The notes below the pieces were generated by a model. The model was not told where the DNA came from. It ran no database searches and was given only the letters and a program-made list of their open reading frames with translations. Source: Gelidibacter algens (GTDB lineage Bacteria > Bacteroidota > Bacteroidia > Flavobacteriales > Flavobacteriaceae). Taken from it: a stretch of DNA of 64,000 bases. Shown here one piece after another: positions 45,557-53,405 of the stretch. The DNA lies in the NCBI RefSeq assembly GCF_001678675.1, contig NZ_LZRN01000021.1, positions 1 to 64,000 on the forward strand, in the 5' to 3' direction. Position numbers and translations under genes: made by a program. The stretch's first letter is position 1, and each line of letters begins with the position of its first letter.

Positions 45557-47050
45557 ATGAAAGCAAAAATCCAACATGCAGAATTGTCTCCCAAAACCAA
45601 ACAATTTTTGGACACACCTCCACGGATGTTAATTGGAAATGAATGGGTTAAAAGTCTATCCAATAAAACCTTTGATACAGTAAACCCCGCCGATGGTAAA
45701 GTCATCCTTCAAATACCCTTAGCTGACAAACGCGATATTGATGCAGCGGTAGTGGCAGCCAGACATGCTTTTAAAACCACATGGAAAGATGGGGTAAGTC
45801 CCACACAAAGAGCAGAGCTCTTATGGGATCTTGCCCGGCTTATGGAGAGAGATTTGCAGGTATTTATGGAACTTGAAACGCTTGATAATGGAAAACCCTT
45901 GTCTAAATCTAAATATGATGTACTGGGTGCAATCAACCATTTAAAATATTACGCGGGGTGGGTGACCAAAATAAATGGAAGCACAGTTCCGGTTGGATCA
46001 AATAAATTGGTCTATACAAAAAAAGAAGCTTTGGGGGTCGTGGGTCTAATTGTTCCATGGAATTTTCCACTTATGATTTCCATGTGGAAACTTGCCCCTG
46101 CTTTAGCTTGCGGAAATTGTTGCATACTCAAACCCTCAGAACTGACACCACTCTCAGCGCTTTATCTGGGTCATCTTATTATTGAAGCGGGTTTTCCGGC
46201 GGGTGTAGTCAATATTGTTACAGGAGAAGGAAGTCCTGCCGGAGAAGCAATTTGCCATCATATGGATGTCGATATGGTTAGTTTTACAGGATCTACAGTG
46301 GTAGGAAGAAAAATAATGGAAGCTGCCGCTCAAAGCAATTTGAAAAAGATCAGTTTGGAACTGGGAGGCAAATCACCCAATGTAATATTTGATGATGCTG
46401 ATTTAGAAAAAGTGTTTGAAAATCTGCAATGGAGCAGCTTTTACAATACTGGTCAGGAATGTACTTTGGGATCTAGAATTTATGTACAGCAATCAATTTT
46501 TGACAAGACGGTCGCAAATTTGAAGGAAAAAGCTGAAAAGATGACTATGGGTAACGGTTTTGACGACCATGATCTTGGCCCTATGATCAGTGAAAAACAG
46601 TTGTCAAACGTCATGGATTATATTGATTCAGGTAAAAAGGAAGGCGCTGTATTGGTATGTGGCGGTAAGCGCATCTTTGCAAATCTTAGAGATGGTTATT
46701 TTTTAGAACCAACAATATTTACCAGTCAAAGTGACGGTTTAAGAATTGTCAAGGAAGAAATTTTTGGGCCTGTTGTGGTCATCTTGCCTTTTAATGACTT
46801 CGATGATGCGATACTAAAGGCCAATAATTCTTCATATGGACTTGCAGCTGCCGTTTGGACCCAGGATTTATCAAAGGCCCACAATTTTGCAAATAAGGTT
46901 GACGCTGGCACCGTATGGGTGAATGGCTATGATCTTTTTGATGCTGCCGTTCCCTTTGGAGGTTTTAAACAAAGTGGAAATGGAAAAGAAATGGGAGTTA
47001 ATGCAATTGATCAGTTTACCAAAGAAAAAGCCGTATGGATTGTACTTTGA
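45557..47050 (+). CDS. NAD(P)-dependent aldehyde dehydrogenase
   Basis: 497 residues, full length. Motifs: FDTVNPADGKVI near 38, IVPWNFPLMISMWKLAPALA near 165, SFTGSTVVGRKI near 243 (cofactor binding), the general base in LELGGKSPNVIF near 272, the catalytic Cys in FYNTGQECTLGSRIYV near 300, and EEIFGPVVVILPF near 400. It is closest in pattern to betaine-aldehyde, aminobutyraldehyde and phenylacetaldehyde dehydrogenases. In this locus 4-aminobutanal, formed by the aminotransferase, is the likely aldehyde, giving GABA. It follows the carbamoylase by 13 bases in the same operon. Intact. Confidence 0.92.
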   Translation: MKAKIQHAELSPKTKQFLDTPPRMLIGNEWVKSLSNKTFDTVNPADGKVILQIPLADKRDIDAAVVAARHAFKTTWKDGVSPTQRAELLWDLARLMERDLQVFMELETLDNGKPLSKSKYDVLGAINHLKYYAGWVTKINGSTVPVGSNKLVYTKKEALGVVGLIVPWNFPLMISMWKLAPALACGNCCILKPSELTPLSALYLGHLIIEAGFPAGVVNIVTGEGSPAGEAICHHMDVDMVSFTGSTVVGRKIMEAAAQSNLKKISLELGGKSPNVIFDDADLEKVFENLQWSSFYNTGQECTLGSRIYVQQSIFDKTVANLKEKAEKMTMGNGFDDHDLGPMISEKQLSNVMDYIDSGKKEGAVLVCGGKRIFANLRDGYFLEPTIFTSQSDGLRIVKEEIFGPVVVILPFNDFDDAILKANNSSYGLAAAVWTQDLSKAHNFANKVDAGTVWVNGYDLFDAAVPFGGFKQSGNGKEMGVNAIDQFTKEKAVWIVL

Positions 47051-47073
47051 GAAGCCAGCTTTCCACTTTACAG

Positions 47074-47253
47074 TCAGTGCGTGGAGAGGGAATATATCCA
47101 CACGACATGAATGATAACCAATACTTAAATTTTATCTCAAGCCTTGGAGTTGCAAATACAGGTATTCAAAGAGCAGATAAAGCAGGCTTTGGAAATTTTG
47201 AAAAGGGAGTATCAAAACAGTATTACCCTGAAACACCATGCCTAATTAAGTAA
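47074..47253 (+). pseudogene. N-terminal relic of a second class III aminotransferase
   Basis: The frame reads SVRGEGIYPHDMNDNQYLNF, ISSLGVANTG, which resembles the start of acetylornithine/GABA-type aminotransferases (VRGEGIYL.D..G..YLDFISGLGV..LGH). It then passes into an unrelated-looking tail (GFGNFEKGVSKQYYPETP) and stops. Only about 60 codons remain directly behind the aldehyde dehydrogenase. A GABA transaminase would be the next step of the proposed pathway, but the match is short. Confidence 0.4.
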
Positions 47254-47301
47254 TTAAAAAATTTTTAAAATTATGTAGTTCATTTAAATATGATCACATA
47301 T

Positions 47302-47338
47302 ATCAAATATTAACACGCAACAATAATCAAATATTAAC
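47302..47338 (+). promoter_or_regulatory. Direct repeats ATCAAATATTAAC upstream of the SusC gene
   Basis: ATCAAATATTAAC at 47302-47314 and 47326-47338, 24 bases apart, just before the SusC gene start at 47356. A regulator site or promoter element is likely; which protein binds is unknown. Confidence 0.4.
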
Positions 47339-47355
47339 TTGAATCTTAAATAATT

Positions 47356-50300
47356 ATGGAAAAAAAATCAATTAGTTTCTTATTGTTCTTTATCATGGCT
47401 TCGGTTGTTGCTATGACGTATGGGCAAAGTATTTCAGGTACGGTAACAGATCCATCTGGTCTTCCATTAATAGGCGTAAATGTTCTGGTCAAAGGAACTT
47501 TTAATGGAACTCAGACTGATTTTGACGGAAAATATTCCATAGAAGCACGCACGTCAGATGTGCTGGTGTTTTCTTTTATAGGCCAAAAAACGGTAGAGCG
47601 CAACGTAGAAAATAACACAACCATTAATGTGCAAATGGAAGAAGACGCTGCGCAATTGGAAGAAATTGTAGTTATCGGTTATGGTAGCCAGAAGAAAAGC
47701 GATCTTACTGGATCTGTGGCTAGTGTTAATGGTGAAGATATTGCCAGACTGCCAGTGTCAAGTTTGGACAAAGCCCTCCAAGGGAGGGCTGCAGGTGCTT
47801 ATATCAGTTCTCCTTCAGGAACGCCTGGGGCTGGTATGAGCATACAAATTAGAGGGAGTACCTCCTTGTCTGCCAGTAGTGAACCCTTATATGTCATCGA
47901 CGGCGTTCCAATGATTTCCGAAGATCTCTCTGGATTGTTTTCTGGGGGACAAAAAACCAATTCAATTGCTGATATCAATCCGAATGACATTAAAGCGATT
48001 GAAATTCTTAAGGATGCCTCCGCAACGGCCATATATGGTTCAAGAGGTGCTAATGGTGTTATTATCATCACCACTAAAAGAGGTCAAACAGGGGCTCCAA
48101 AAATTAATTTCAATAGTTATTACGGTTTTCAAACCATCACCAATCAAATTGATATGTTAAGTTCAAAAGAACAACTGGAACTTATGGATGAGGCTGCACG
48201 TCAAGATAATAGAGATTTGGGTACTAACTATCCTGATAATTACGTGTCTGATCTTTGGGGCTATGATCCTAACGATCCTGATTTACAAAACACAGATTGG
48301 TACGATGCTATTTTTAGAACAGCAGCCATTCAAAATCAAGATTTTTCAATTTCTGGGGGTACTGATAAGATCAAATATTACACATCACTTGCCTACTTTG
48401 AACAAGAAGGCACCCAACTGGGGACAGGATTCGAGCGTCTCAGTGCAAGAGCTAATTTAGATAGTGAAATTAATACGTGGCTTAAGATAGGCACAACCAT
48501 TTCCGTAAGCCGAACCAATCAGCAGCGTACTATTAATGACAACTCACTTTATGGTGTTGTTATAAACACCTTGGCAGGTGATCCCTTAATGCCCGTAAGA
48601 GAAGAAGATGGCAGCTATGCTGATCCATTCAACTATTTTGGTTGGTGGATGCTCGACAATCCAGTGCTTGTAGCTGAGGAATATAAAAGAACTACCAAAA
48701 CGGTTAGAGGCTTAGGGACTATTTTCGCAGAAATTTCTTTAACTGATGCGCTCTCTTTTAGACATTCTACGTCAATTGATTATACGAGTTTGGTAGATGA
48801 GTCCTACACCCCGATTATTTCGAGGGAATCGGTCAACTCAGGAGCTAATGGTCTTGGAACCTATGGTTCTACTGAAGATTTTACATGGATTACTGAAAAT
48901 TACTTCTCCTACAATAAGAATTTTGGAGATAAGCATAATCTGGACGCTATCGTCGGCATCTCATACCAAGCTTCAAATAGAAATTTTGCAAGTATTAGCG
49001 CACAACAATTTCCAAGTGATCAGTTTGTAAAATTAGCCACCGCCGCCGAGATTACTGCAGCTTCCACCGCAGGAACAGAATGGGGTCTTGCTTCTTACTA
49101 TTTTAGAGCTAATTATGGGTATGATAATAAATATTTGCTGACTTTTTCCGGACGTGCTGATGGATCTTCTCGCTTCGGGCAAAATAACCGATTTGGAATT
49201 TTCCCATCTGGTTCTGTAGCATGGCGCATAAGCCAAGAAGATTTCCTCAAAGAATCCGAGACTATTTCTGATTTGAAGTTGAGAGTTAGTTATGGCGTCA
49301 CTGGTAATCAGGATGGTATAGGCAACTTTGCATCGCGAGGCTTGTATGGCATAGGAAATTACCGTTCTGGTGCAACTTTGGTTCCATCTCAATTAAGCAA
49401 CCGAAATTTGAGTTGGGAAAGAACAACCCAATATAATTTTGGAATGGATTTAGGGCTATTTAACAATAGGTTGACATTAACCACAGATTACTTTATAAAA
49501 GACACAGATGATTTATTGTCGAGCAGATTAATACCAGGGATTTCAGGATTTCCTAGCGTTCTTGATAATATAGGTGCGGTAACAAATAAAGGATTTGAGC
49601 TGTCCATAAGCGGAGATGTTCTAAGAGGCGATTTCAACTGGAATTCTTCATTCAACATATCATTTATTCGTAATGAAGTTAAAAACCTTGTGGTTGATGA
49701 TCAAATAATTAGCGATTCTCACATTCTTAAGGAAGGCTATCCTATTGGAACATTTTTCTTGATTGATCAAAAAGGAGTAGATCCTCAAACAGGAAACATA
49801 ATATGGGATGATTTCAATGGAGATGGTATTATAAATGCTGATGATCGCCAAATCGTTGGGAGTGTGCAGCCGGACTTCTTTGGAGGTTTTAATAATGCTT
49901 TTAGCTATAAAGGCCTCGATCTTAGTTTTCTCTTCCAATTTTCAGTGGGGAACGAAATTTTTAACCATAGTAGAGCAATTTACGAAGGTTTGGGATGGAG
50001 CCGCATAGGAACTGGATTTCCGTTGCCTGATGGCAATAACCATGTGTTGGCACGGGACCGTTGGCAGGAGCCAGGAGATATTACTGATATTCCGAGGGCT
50101 TCATTAGAAGATGGTAACTGGAAGGAATATTCATCACGCTGGCTAGAGGACGGATCTTTTGTTCGACTTAAAACCGTGAACCTAGGTTATAACTTCCCAG
50201 ATCAAATTCTTTCTAAATTAAATTTATCGAACTTAAGGGTATACGTCCAAGGACAAAATCTTTTGACATTTACCAAATATACTGGATTTGATCCAGAGGT

Positions 50301-50397
50301 CAGCCAAAATGCACGGGATCCAAGAATTGCCGGATCAGACTTTGGGACTTTGCCACAGAGCAAAAGCTATACATTAGGGATTAACATCGGACTTTAA
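47356..50397 (+). CDS. SusC/RagA family TonB-linked outer-membrane protein
   Basis: 1013 residues. Signal peptide to about 24 (VAMTYGQ). The regulatory-like domain (26-100) has SISGTVTDPSGLPLIGVNVL and TDFDGKYSIEA, then VVIGYGSQKKSDLTGSVASV (TonB box and plug start). The plug has LDKALQGRAAGAYISS, IRGSTSLSASSEPLYVIDGV and SRGANGVIIITTKRGQTG. The barrel ends SKSYTLGINIGL. It pairs with the SusD-type gene 11 bases downstream. Following the carbamoylase and aldehyde dehydrogenase genes, it would import the compound degraded by the locus or a precursor such as a peptide. Intact. Confidence 0.95.
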   Translation: MEKKSISFLLFFIMASVVAMTYGQSISGTVTDPSGLPLIGVNVLVKGTFNGTQTDFDGKYSIEARTSDVLVFSFIGQKTVERNVENNTTINVQMEEDAAQLEEIVVIGYGSQKKSDLTGSVASVNGEDIARLPVSSLDKALQGRAAGAYISSPSGTPGAGMSIQIRGSTSLSASSEPLYVIDGVPMISEDLSGLFSGGQKTNSIADINPNDIKAIEILKDASATAIYGSRGANGVIIITTKRGQTGAPKINFNSYYGFQTITNQIDMLSSKEQLELMDEAARQDNRDLGTNYPDNYVSDLWGYDPNDPDLQNTDWYDAIFRTAAIQNQDFSISGGTDKIKYYTSLAYFEQEGTQLGTGFERLSARANLDSEINTWLKIGTTISVSRTNQQRTINDNSLYGVVINTLAGDPLMPVREEDGSYADPFNYFGWWMLDNPVLVAEEYKRTTKTVRGLGTIFAEISLTDALSFRHSTSIDYTSLVDESYTPIISRESVNSGANGLGTYGSTEDFTWITENYFSYNKNFGDKHNLDAIVGISYQASNRNFASISAQQFPSDQFVKLATAAEITAASTAGTEWGLASYYFRANYGYDNKYLLTFSGRADGSSRFGQNNRFGIFPSGSVAWRISQEDFLKESETISDLKLRVSYGVTGNQDGIGNFASRGLYGIGNYRSGATLVPSQLSNRNLSWERTTQYNFGMDLGLFNNRLTLTTDYFIKDTDDLLSSRLIPGISGFPSVLDNIGAVTNKGFELSISGDVLRGDFNWNSSFNISFIRNEVKNLVVDDQIISDSHILKEGYPIGTFFLIDQKGVDPQTGNIIWDDFNGDGIINADDRQIVGSVQPDFFGGFNNAFSYKGLDLSFLFQFSVGNEIFNHSRAIYEGLGWSRIGTGFPLPDGNNHVLARDRWQEPGDITDIPRASLEDGNWKEYSSRWLEDGSFVRLKTVNLGYNFPDQILSKLNLSNLRVYVQGQNLLTFTKYTGFDPEVSQNARDPRIAGSDFGTLPQSKSYTLGINIGL

Positions 50398-50408
50398 AAA
50401 CTTTTAAA

Positions 50409-51743
50409 ATGAAAAATATATATATAACACTTTTCGCATTTTTGTTCATGCTGTCCTGTGACATTCTCGAACCAGAACCATTACAGTCGTTAGATTCTAG
50501 CACCGCTCTTGCAGATGCCGGGTCTGCAAAAGGAATTTTGGCGGGAGCCTATACACTTTTGCAGGATGCAGATTATTATGGCTCGGAATATCCATTGAAT
50601 TCTGAACTTCTTGCCGACAACGCGATTTTTCAAGGATTTTATCAGTCACAATCAGAATTAGACCAGAAATTAGTGCCTATCACTAATTTATGGATTACGA
50701 CCATTTGGCCTGATATTTATATAGTTGTCAATTCTGCAAATCTTTTGATAGCTGGGGTTGATGATATAGACGATCCAGCACTTGACAAAGATGCTATAAA
50801 AGGAGAAGCCTATGCTCTAAGAGCGCTGGCCAATTTTGACTTGCTTAGGGTTTTTGGAGAACATTTTGACAATTCGTCGCAATTTGGTATTCCGTTGCTT
50901 TTGGAGCCAATCCCAGATAATGATTTCAATCAAATACCAGATTTGGCCCGCAGTTCTGTCGAAGATGTTTATGATCAAATCATTAGTGATTTAGATCAAG
51001 CCATTGCCTTGACCGAAGGAAGTAGTGATACTTCAACCATGAACTATTGGGCCGCCCTTAGCTTGCGTGCACGAGTAAATCTTTATAGAGGCGAATATGG
51101 TCAAGCCTTTATAGATGCCAAAAAAGTGATTACTGAGGGTGGTTTCAGCTTGGAAGAAAATTTGGACGATGTGTTCTACACTACAGATGCATCAGCTGAA
51201 TCGATCTTTGAGTTGGAGTTTAATGAACAAGACCAGAGTGCCTTTAACACTTATCTTTATAGAAGGGATGAATATAACGTTGATCCTACTTTACTCAGTT
51301 CATTTGAGACAGGAGATTTGAGAAAAAATTATTTTACGAGACTTAGAGGGCGCAATCGTACTACTAAATATTCTGACAATACAAATTCAAATAATTTCAA
51401 AATCTTCCGATTGGCAGAATTATATCTTATCCGTTCAGAAGCTGCAGTCTTTGCAACTAATGATCCTGATGCGGGTACCGAAGATCTAAACACGATAAGA
51501 AACAGAGCAGGGTTAGATGATCTTGCTCCAATTTTGACCACCTCTCAATATGTCGATGCGTTATTATACGAAAGAAGAGCTGAGCTTAACTTTGAGGGGC
51601 ATCGGTTTTTTGATCTAGTCCGTTTGGGGAAGGCTGAGAGTGTTCTCGGTTTGGAAGCATTTAGGAAAGTGTTGCCTATTCCACGAACAGAACTTCAAGT
51701 TTCTGATGCTTTAGTTCAAAACCCTGGGTATCCTAGTAATTGA
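50409..51743 (+). CDS. SusD/RagB family nutrient-binding lipoprotein
   Basis: 444 residues. Lipoprotein signal MKNIYITLFAFLFMLSC with Cys17, then DILEPEPLQSLDSSTALADA. SusD motifs: KGEAYALRALANFDLLRVFG near 128 (the conserved ALRA..YFDL pattern), ARVNLYRGEYGQAF, FRLAELYLIRSEAA near 335, and LNTIRNRAGL with LLYERRAELNFEGHRFFDLV and LGKAESVLG near 385-420, typical for the RagB/SusD family. Surface-exposed partner of the preceding SusC. A strong bidirectional hairpin follows. Intact. Confidence 0.93.
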   Translation: MKNIYITLFAFLFMLSCDILEPEPLQSLDSSTALADAGSAKGILAGAYTLLQDADYYGSEYPLNSELLADNAIFQGFYQSQSELDQKLVPITNLWITTIWPDIYIVVNSANLLIAGVDDIDDPALDKDAIKGEAYALRALANFDLLRVFGEHFDNSSQFGIPLLLEPIPDNDFNQIPDLARSSVEDVYDQIISDLDQAIALTEGSSDTSTMNYWAALSLRARVNLYRGEYGQAFIDAKKVITEGGFSLEENLDDVFYTTDASAESIFELEFNEQDQSAFNTYLYRRDEYNVDPTLLSSFETGDLRKNYFTRLRGRNRTTKYSDNTNSNNFKIFRLAELYLIRSEAAVFATNDPDAGTEDLNTIRNRAGLDDLAPILTTSQYVDALLYERRAELNFEGHRFFDLVRLGKAESVLGLEAFRKVLPIPRTELQVSDALVQNPGYPSN

Positions 51744-51790
51744 TAAACCTTGGGATCAACTCAGGTTTAAATTTTTAGCTAAGCTTAATT

Positions 51791-51845
51791 AGCACTAGGA
51801 GAAAGTAGAAGCATTAAAAACTTTTACTTTCTTCGAGTGCTTTTT
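51791..51845. terminator. Bidirectional terminator between SusD and Cry-DASH genes
   Basis: AGCACT (51791-51796) and GAAAGTA (51801-51807) pair with TACTTTC (51825-51831) and AGTGCT (51836-51841), followed by TTTTT. The converging genes end 47 bases before and 18 bases after it. Confidence 0.75.
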
Positions 51846-51862
51846 CATTTAAAATTAGATGG

Positions 51863-53272
51863 CTAACTTTCCTCAACAGATTTTTTAATTCTATTGATGG
51901 CGCGTTGCCATTTGTCAAAAACAGTTGTGGGCGCTGGATAATTGGGAATATCGTATTCCCATGGTGCGTAAATGCGATGATCGTTAACGTCACTCAACTC
52001 AGAAATGTAAGTCTGGATAAAAGCTTTGGCATCATATTTAATGGCTTGATTGACGGGGTTGGTATAATATATTTCAAAAGCTTGCATGTGCCAATTCATC
52101 CAGTTAGCGCTGACATCATAATCAATCAGCTTACTTTCAAAATACGAAGCCCCCCAAGTCCAATCAATATTCAAATCTTTCACAAAAAAACTAGCACAAT
52201 TTACCCGGCCTCTGTTGCTCATATATCCAGTTTGGTTAAGTTGTCTCATGTGTGCATCAACAAAGGGAATACCTGTGGTTCCTTCTTTCCACTTATCAAA
52301 AAGGATCTGATTGTTATCGAAATTTGTTGTCTTATTCTTAAACCCAGAGGTCCCAAAAATGGAATTCCCGAATTTCATGCCCTTAAAAGTGAAATAATCT
52401 CGCCATACCAATTCAAAAATAATCCACCATGTACTTTGGTTTTTTTTGATCTGCAGTTCATATGCTTTCACAACCTTATAAATCTCTCGAGGTGATATAC
52501 AACCCAATGCGAGATAAGGCGAAAATTTTGAACTGTAATCCATTCCTAATGATTTATTTCGTGTCCATCTATAAGCCGTCAAATGCTCTGATTGAAACGT
52601 ATAGTAATTCAGGCGTTCCAATGCCGCAGATTCTCCACCCATGACATAAGGCGTTGATTGGTCATAGTCCTCTTTTGTAAACCCATAGATTGTATATGAA
52701 GGAAATGGTGTGTTTTTGGCTTTGAGATGCGCGTTGATTTTTGATGGTGATTTGAACGGAATTCTCGGTTCACTTTGTTTTGAGGTCGGAATGCGATAGG
52801 CCTTACTAGTGAGTGGAATATCAGCAATAGTAAAAGGAATATCGTCCTTGTGATAGAGGGTTTTGCCCCAATAAAAATTAAAAGCTATATCTGGAAGTTT
52901 TTCTTTTAATCGGTCGATGAGCTGCAACTCTTCAAAAGCATATTCTGTTTCGGCAAAAATTTCAGTAATACTATATTCCTGAACCAGTTTTGGAACATCG
53001 ACAAGGGCAGAATCAATGGTAATAATAAGTTGACCATTGATTTTTTTGAGATTTTGTTGCAAATCCATTAGTGATTGCTCCAGAAATTTGAAACGAAGCA
53101 CATCTGCTTTTCTAAAACCATAGTGTCGTGTCGTAAAAAGCGAAGACTCTATAGCATATACGCATACTACAACGTCACATGTTGCAATGGCTTGGCAAAG
53201 AGCTTCGTTGTCATGTAGTCTTAAATCATTTTTAAACCAGACAAGACCTATGGTCGATTTTATTTTTTGCAT
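51863..53272 (-). CDS. Cryptochrome DASH / photolyase family protein
   Basis: 469 residues. N-terminal alpha/beta photolyase domain (GLVWFKNDLRLHDNEAL near 10, ATCDVVVCVYAIES), then the FAD-binding helical domain: YSSKFSPYLALGCISPREIY near 255, FELVWRDYFTFKGMKFG near 295, GIPFVDAHMRQLNQTGYMSN with RGR near 345, and WGASYFESKLIDYDVSANWM with NWHMQA near 380. The pattern is that of Cry-DASH, which repairs cyclobutane dimers in single-stranded DNA and may act as a blue-light sensor. Photoprotection suits a surface-water organism. Intact, with 133 bases to the next gene. Confidence 0.9.
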   Translation of the reverse strand: MQKIKSTIGLVWFKNDLRLHDNEALCQAIATCDVVVCVYAIESSLFTTRHYGFRKADVLRFKFLEQSLMDLQQNLKKINGQLIITIDSALVDVPKLVQEYSITEIFAETEYAFEELQLIDRLKEKLPDIAFNFYWGKTLYHKDDIPFTIADIPLTSKAYRIPTSKQSEPRIPFKSPSKINAHLKAKNTPFPSYTIYGFTKEDYDQSTPYVMGGESAALERLNYYTFQSEHLTAYRWTRNKSLGMDYSSKFSPYLALGCISPREIYKVVKAYELQIKKNQSTWWIIFELVWRDYFTFKGMKFGNSIFGTSGFKNKTTNFDNNQILFDKWKEGTTGIPFVDAHMRQLNQTGYMSNRGRVNCASFFVKDLNIDWTWGASYFESKLIDYDVSANWMNWHMQAFEIYYTNPVNQAIKYDAKAFIQTYISELSDVNDHRIYAPWEYDIPNYPAPTTVFDKWQRAINRIKKSVEES

Positions 53273-53405
53273 ACATTATAATATTTTTGATGCCCTAAAA
53301 CTACATTCCAATACACTCATCAAAATACTTGGTAGCGTTGGATAAGTTTACTGAATCTCAATTTAAATTAGATTTTAATGCAGGTTTGAACATTAAGATG
53401 GATCC

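Noticed and set aside
51905-52495. 196-codon open frame on the plus strand within the Cry-DASH gene
   Set aside because: Antisense to the FAD-binding motifs of the photolyase; no independent support.
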